Assembly (NCBI GenBank): GCA_038087015.1
Contig: JASBNA010000014.1
Coordinates: forward strand, 372,001-436,000
Direction of reading: 5' to 3'
DNA: 64,000 bases
Source of the DNA: Cerrena zonata
Lineage: Eukaryota; Basidiomycota; Agaricomycetes; Polyporales; Cerrenaceae
Shown here: positions 59,296 to 64,000 of the stretch, piece by piece
Numbering within the stretch: position 1 is the first letter of the stretch
How the letters are laid out: every line of letters begins with the position of its first letter
Translations under genes and position numbers: made by a program
Notes under the pieces: generated by a model
What the model saw: only the letters and a program-made list of their open reading frames with translations
Databases searched by the model: none
What the model was told of the DNA's origin: nothing

Positions 59296-60866
59296 CTATC
59301 GTCTTCCCCTACGTGACTTTGAACCTCGCCCAGTGTCCATATCTTCATCGCTATCTTCATCAACCCGTGTTCTCTTCTTTCTGCCACGAGCACTCGTTGT
59401 ACTAGCCTTCTCGAATTGGATCCCTGTGCGGTACTTCCTTGCAATGTCGGCTATGAACAACCATAGATGACGAATGATATCACTTCGAGCCCGGACATCT
59501 TGGTACTTTTTACGGATGTACGTTCGCATGTTGTACAATTCTTCTGCACGCTCTTTGGAGGTCGAATGTTCCATCATAACGTACAATGTTACACCTGGTA
59601 CATACGTCTCAGTATGTGCAGGAAGATACGAAAACTGAGATAACGAACCTATAAACACAAACTCGATCGGGGCAACCCTCGGTTTGATCTCCTTGAACGC
59701 CTTGTTCCTCTTCTTATCACTAGCGATGCCCATGAGCTCATTGACGACCTTGGTAATAGCAGCACTGAACATCTCGGTAGGTTCTTCGGACTGGGTAAGG
59801 AATTTCTCCAATTTGACAGGCGATGGCGTGAGTTGTTGGGGGATACCATAACAGCAGTAAACGAGGTGTGCAAGAGATTGGAAATTCCTTCCACGTTTGA
59901 TATCGACGTCGATGAGGTCTGTTATGCCGTTTTCGCAGCTCATGTATCTTAGGTCGAGACCGGATATCCAGGTTGCCCAGACTGAAGATACAGCTTGCAG
60001 TTTCTCTGTATGGGTTTGGGGCTTAGGGTTTTGTAGAAACTATGAATGAATTGGGGTGCTTACCGGCTGCGGTTAGTGGCATTCCGAGTTGAACACGTTG
60101 GAAGATGTCGCGTTCCATGGCCGGAGTGAGATTTTCGTACTCCACTGCATTGGATGAGAACACAAACGATAACAGCAGAGACTGTAGAACACATACCAAC
60201 TGTGATTTGCTTCTCGCAGAATTCTTGCCTAAGCTTATCCGGGACACGCGACCGGGCAGTCTTTGCATTCTTCGGTATGCTGAAGTAAAAAGCCTTGTTC
60301 GTGATTGGGTCTTTGTCTAAAGGCCACCTGAATTAGTTCCCGCCGACGAAGAGTTGAAGGGCTTGCAAAATTTAAGACCTACATGGGAGCTGTGTTGTGT
60401 GTATGTGAGGATCCACAGTCTAAGGAATGTTAGCGCATTACACTCACTTGACCATCCATAAACTTCTGTATCGACGTCAACCTCTGCTTTCCGTCTACAC
60501 ATCTCATCACTTTATGCCCATCTTCGCTCACAATGACCATCACGATCGGTGGGACGTAAAAATTCCGGAATATTGAGTCGAGTAGTTTGATTTGTTTAGA
60601 TTCCGTCCATACGACGTCTCTCTGATAAGGTGGCGTGAGGTCGATGAGTCCCTCATGTATCATAACTGTAGCACAACGATTGTATACATCGTTAGTAGCT
60701 TCAAACCAAGGGATCATATATATAGTTACACACTATGAAGGTCTCTTGCAGTATACATTTGCGCGACTGCTACCGAGAGTTGTGTCCCGACATGCATTTC
60801 GTTAGGGTCAATGTCCTCGTCTTCAGAGTCGAAGATCTCGTCCCTTTCGCTGTCTGATTGCGACAT
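59296..60866 (-). CDS. DUF262 (GmrSD/ParB-like) domain protein
   Basis: Contains a DUF262 domain, the ParB/sulfiredoxin-like fold also found in prokaryotic GmrSD restriction proteins; the fungal role is unknown. The start at 60866 gives an acidic leader (MSQSDSERDEIFDSEDED). The domain motifs are TPPYQRDVVW (60613-60642), IFRNFYVPPIV and DGKQRLTSIQKFMDG (60455-60499), matching the YQR and DGQQR signatures. After a 7-base exon at 60383-60389 the frame continues YKDPITNKAFYFSIP. Next are VEYENLTPAMERDIFQRVQLGMPLT, WATWISGLDLRYM and a helical C-terminal half, then a basic tail (RGRKKRTRVDE, SKSRRGRR) that looks nuclear. Introns include 60317-60382 and 60390-60447. No nuclease motif (such as HNH) was seen in the C-terminal half. 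Confidence 0.8.
60383..60389 (-). other. candidate 7-base micro-exon of the DUF262 gene
   Basis: CTCCCAT on the minus strand is preceded by ACACAG and followed by GTAGGT. With a 58-base intron before it and a 66-base intron after it, the reading frame continues as GQLPYKDP. Skipping it, using the nearest alternative acceptors, leads to stops. Confidence 0.5.
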
Positions 60867-61395
60867 TTTGTGCGTCCGTGGTTCGTGGTTAGAGGGTAAA
60901 GTGTGATGTAGAGTGGTGGGTGCTAGTGAATAAGTAGTGAACCTCGTTCAAGCCTCGCTGAATAGAAGCCCAAACAGGAAACACCCAAAGGCAGTAAACG
61001 AAAATAGACGACATAGCCACGTGATCGTGATCATGTTGTCTGTGATTGTAGTCTTGTTAGTGGTAGGTTTAGCACTGGTAAGCTGAAAGAATTGCAATGG
61101 TCAAGCTAGAGAGTGCTAGAGAGGCATGGTATGTATTAGCTTTGAAGCTAGACGCCACTCGTTCCGATTACCCTAATCTACAATACATAAAGTCCCATGA
61201 ACAACATAAATATCTCCTCCCTACAATATTATTACTCCGACCGCTGGCAAATCGACTGGCACCCCGCCGAGATTCATACAACTGCTGAGGGAATACCAAC
61301 CCGACCGGTTACACTCTCAGCGGTCTCCCCGTTGTCTCCCCCTTGCCCATAATATACACGGGATCAAACCCTTGCGTAGCACTAGAACCGGCCTC
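60867..61395. other. intergenic, nothing recognised
   Basis: Upstream of the DUF262 gene and downstream of the metal transporter, both on the minus strand. Short frames only. Confidence 0.5.
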
Positions 61396-63053
61396 TCACG
61401 AAGCATGAGCAACGGGCCTAAACTTAACCCGTACTTCCGAAACCTCCTTTCTCTCCTGCTTGAGCAATCTCACAATCTCCTCCTCAAGAATGGTGGTTTG
61501 TTCTACGGTGTAGGTGTTTGGAACCTCCGCCACTAGGTCCACATACATCGATGCACCTGCATGCATAGCTCGGACATCTCGAACGGCGAGGAGGTAAGGG
61601 AAGGAGTATGTCGATAGTGCCGTTGAAGATGATGCTGAAAGGAGAGGATTGAGCGATTTTTGTAGGGATTTACGAATATTTGGGGAGACTCCGGCATCCG
61701 TGAGTTGGAGGAAAGATGATGTTGTGAGACCCCATCCCTGTTGGATAATCAAGAACGAAACCAAAAGGCCTAAGAGAAATATGAATGTATTCAGTGATTA
61801 TTTCGGCGTATGAAAGTTATTAGAGCTTACCTCCAAGGGGATCCAACGGCAAGTGAGGGAAGAACCATGTTCCCAGAATAGCGACAAGCGCAACAGCACT
61901 TCCATACGCATCACTTCGATGGTGAAGTGCATTCGCGGCAAGCACAGGACTCCGTTCATCGTCTGCCACTTTTTTCGTCGCTCTGTAGAGCCATTCTTTC
62001 GCAATCACACTGATAGCAGCAAACCAAGCTGCATTAGGGTCAAGTGCGTGTTCATGCGCGTGGGCGTGTTCAGAGGCAATGACGGGAACATGTTGGCCGA
62101 CTTCTGTAACATTAAGCAAAATGTCGTGAATAGCACCTGCGGGAAGCTCAGCTACGGTGTGTTGTAAAGCCTCCATGAGGAGACCCCACGAATGAAGACC
62201 GAACAGTAGTGCACCGCCAGTGAGAAGTAGGGAGACGGCCGTTGTTCCAAGAACCTCGAACTTGCCGAATCCATATGGGTATCGTTCAGATGGGGGACTC
62301 CGTGAAAGTTTCCAGCAGAATAGTGTTACGAAGTCACCAACCAAATCTAGAGGGAATAACGCATTGAGTTTATGCACGGAAGCATACGTGTCGGTCGTCA
62401 AACCATAACTCACCGCTGAGGGAATGGCCTGCATCTGCAAGTAACGCCGCAGAGTTCATGTACCAACCCGCTGCACCCTTCGCAGCAGTCAAACCGACAT
62501 TCGATACAAGACCAATGACAGTAATACGGCTCCCTCGATCACCTACAACCAAATTTGAACGTGGGTCAACAAACAGCCCAATGCCAAGGACACATATTAT
62601 CCCGCAGACAATGTGGTACACACCTCCGCCTTTCAGGACCTCCACCACTTTCTCTGCACTATCTCCATGACCTTCACCTGGTGCATGTGAATGTCCGAAA
62701 CTAAAGATAGAATGCGAGTGTCCCTTATGTTCCTCGTGTTCATGTTGATGGTCATGGTCATGACTGTGTTGGTGACCATTTGAAGTGGCATTCCCTCGTT
62801 CTGGCTCCTTGCCTTTCGACTGGGATGAATGCATTCTTCGTTGTGTTACGACCATAATACTCGGTTGCCGCCGTGAGCTTGAACTTCCAACAAAGCTGCT
62901 GATATATCTCGGTCCGCTGCCAGTACAGAAATTAATAGAAAGACTGCGAGTTTGTGTTCCCGAGCGAGCGAAAGCTGATGCAGTAACGCAAGAGAGTGTA
63001 GAAGCGGAATGCGAGCTATGATGTGCCCAAACAAGAACTTGTCTAGCCAACAT
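61396..63053 (-). CDS. cation diffusion facilitator, mitochondrial (MMT1-like)
   Basis: Metal/proton antiporter of the CDF (ZnT) family; yeast Mmt1/2 move iron across the mitochondrial inner membrane. The start at 63053 gives a Ser/Arg-rich presequence (MLARQVLVWAHHSSHSAS), followed by a His-rich cytosolic or matrix segment (GHQHSHDHDHQHEHEEHKGH) that probably binds metal. TM2 has LLADAGHSLSD, and TM5 has ANALHHRSDA: the two HxxxD-type metal sites. YPYGFGKFEVLGTTAVSLLL is a family motif. A second His cluster is SEHAHAHEHALDP. The cytosolic C-terminal domain includes DVRAMHAGASMYVDLVAEVP, TTILEEEIVRLL and the end FRPVAHAS. About five introns; all join in frame. Confidence 0.85.
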
Positions 63054-63517
63054 AAATAAGATTTTGTACCGGGGTATGCGTGGGCAAACCGGCTGCGGAA
63101 GGCGACACGTCGGGTATACCTGCTTTCGTCTTAGACCTCTCAGACACCGCCAACCGCAACGTAAAACAGTGGCGCAGAAGACGAGGGCGATGGTCAGGAG
63201 TTCAAAGAACGGTCAGGGAACCAGAGAGGTAATTGTACCGTGAACCAAAAGTTCCTTACTCATCCCATGGGAGCGTACCAGCGCGAGCACATTGCGATGA
63301 CCTCATAGTTAGCATTAGGTTGCAATAATGTCATATAATACCCCGTATTCACGACCACACCAATCTAATCGCCACACTGTAGATATGAGTAAAGCTCGCA
63401 ATCTTACTGGAAGAGCGATAACACGGAAGTAAATACGATCGATGGCGGTGCAATTCATGTTACTACTCCGCCCTAAGAATGTTAAAAACTTCTTGTACTA
63501 CTCTTTACTGCGCTTTT
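63054..63517. other. intergenic, nothing recognised
   Basis: Spacer between two minus-strand genes. No coding frame was recognised. Confidence 0.5.
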
Positions 63518-64000
63518 CTAGTACAGACTTTCAAGTAATTTCACTACTTTGGGGAAAATAATTTCGTCCTTCTTTCCGACTGCAAGCTCGGCTACCTTGG
63601 GTATATCGGCTCTGGGAACGTTGTATTCCGTTAGGGTGGACTTCAAGCCAAGGGAATCTACGAGACTGTGAGGGTGTCAGGGGAAGTTGCTACTAAAAAC
63701 ATCAGGAGGTACACACCCTTGAATGAGAGTAGAGAACTTCTTGATATCTTCCTCTTTCGATCCCAAGGAAGGTTCACGAAGGTAGAAAAGCGAGTTGGCA
63801 AGCCACTCCTTGTCCGATTCTGTCAACAATTCAACGTCGAGGGCAACAGTCGGGGCTAAGGTCAAACACTGAAAATAAAGATTGATGTTGTTTTCAAATA
63901 CTTCAGGGGACAGGAACACTTACAGAAGTGATTCCGTGGGGAATGCTATATGCGGCTCCGAGCTTGTGTCCAAGAGCATGGGAAAGACCGAGAGCACTAT
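63518..64000 (-). CDS. iron-containing alcohol dehydrogenase / maleylacetate reductase-like, C-terminal part only
   Basis: Fe-dependent dehydrogenase of group III, runs off the right edge. The visible N-terminal-most exon contains SALGLSHALGHKLGAAYSIPHGI, which has the two His metal ligands of the family (HALGH and PHGI). Then come LTLAPTVALDVELLTESDKEW and EEDIKKFSTLI, and a last exon SLGLKSTLTEYNVPRADIPKVAEL, ending VKLLESLY with TAG at 63518-63520. Introns are near 63662-63714 and 63874-63924. These hallmarks fit maleylacetate reductases, which act at the end of aromatic ring degradation, but the cofactor-binding half is outside the window. Confidence 0.82.

Noticed and set aside
1..64000. 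tRNA genes, rRNA, CRISPR arrays or complete transposons
   Set aside because: I looked for B-box-like motifs, regularly spaced repeats and reverse transcriptase or transposase motifs by eye and found none convincing; a tRNAscan or RepeatMasker run would settle it.

Overview
The window is a gene-dense stretch of a filamentous basidiomycete nuclear genome, most likely an agaricomycete. The evidence is a class I hydrophobin, many 50-65 base GT-AG introns, about one gene per 2.5 kb on both strands, a sedolisin-type secreted protease, an OPT peptide transporter, tandem P450s, and typical fungal orthologues (MIA40, BOS1, RRP17, YPK9-type P5B ATPase, DCC1). I saw no rRNA, tRNA, CRISPR array or intact transposon. 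I recognised 23 protein-coding genes with some confidence; two more hypothetical genes are weaker. Splice sites were read by eye, so exon edges are approximate.

Layout: 1-1589 nothing recognised. 1.7-3.8 kb (+) S53 sedolisin protease. 4.4-7.3 kb (+) 5'-nucleotidase-like metallophosphatase. 7.5-12.8 kb (-) P5B P-type ATPase. 14.3-15.5 kb (+) GRE2/dihydroflavonol-reductase-like SDR with a one-base frameshift. 15.7-16.7 kb (-) Golgi SNARE BOS1, divergent from 16.9-18.1 kb (+) lysine methyltransferase (RKM5/METTL21 type). 18.3-19.2 kb (-) RRP17. 20.4-23.9 kb (+) OPT transporter. 25.9-27.4 kb (+) Ser/Ala-rich single-pass membrane protein. 28.0-29.8 kb (+) metallo-beta-lactamase-fold protein. 30.1-31.0 kb (+) MIA40. 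31.7-32.7 kb (+) proline-iminopeptidase-like hydrolase with a frameshift. 33.2-38.2 kb (-) large PH/Sec7-like protein with a frameshift. 38.8-40.0 kb (-) flavin-reductase-like protein. 41.5-42.1 kb (+) hydrophobin. 42.9-45.0 kb (-) TCP11/SOK1-like protein, divergent from 45.3-46.9 kb (+) zinc alcohol dehydrogenase. 47.1-52.0 kb (-) two tandem paralogous cytochrome P450s. 53.1-55.3 kb (-) two hypothetical genes. 55.4-57.4 kb (-) NIPA-type Mg transporter, divergent from 57.7-59.1 kb (+) DCC1. 59.3-60.9 kb (-) DUF262 protein. 61.4-63.1 kb (-) mitochondrial CDF metal transporter. 63.5 kb to the right edge (-) iron-containing alcohol dehydrogenase, partial.

Most genes are independent housekeeping or secretory functions. 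The zinc dehydrogenase and two P450s at 45-52 kb are the only group that could form a small metabolic module. The most unusual items are: a eukaryotic DUF262 (GmrSD/ParB-like) protein whose reading frame seems to need a 7-base micro-exon; a Sec7 domain that lacks the catalytic glutamate motif; a repeated phase-0 exon unit in the Ser/Ala-rich membrane protein; two strong intergenic hairpins; and three one-base frameshifts beside short homopolymers, which look more like consensus-sequence errors than decay.
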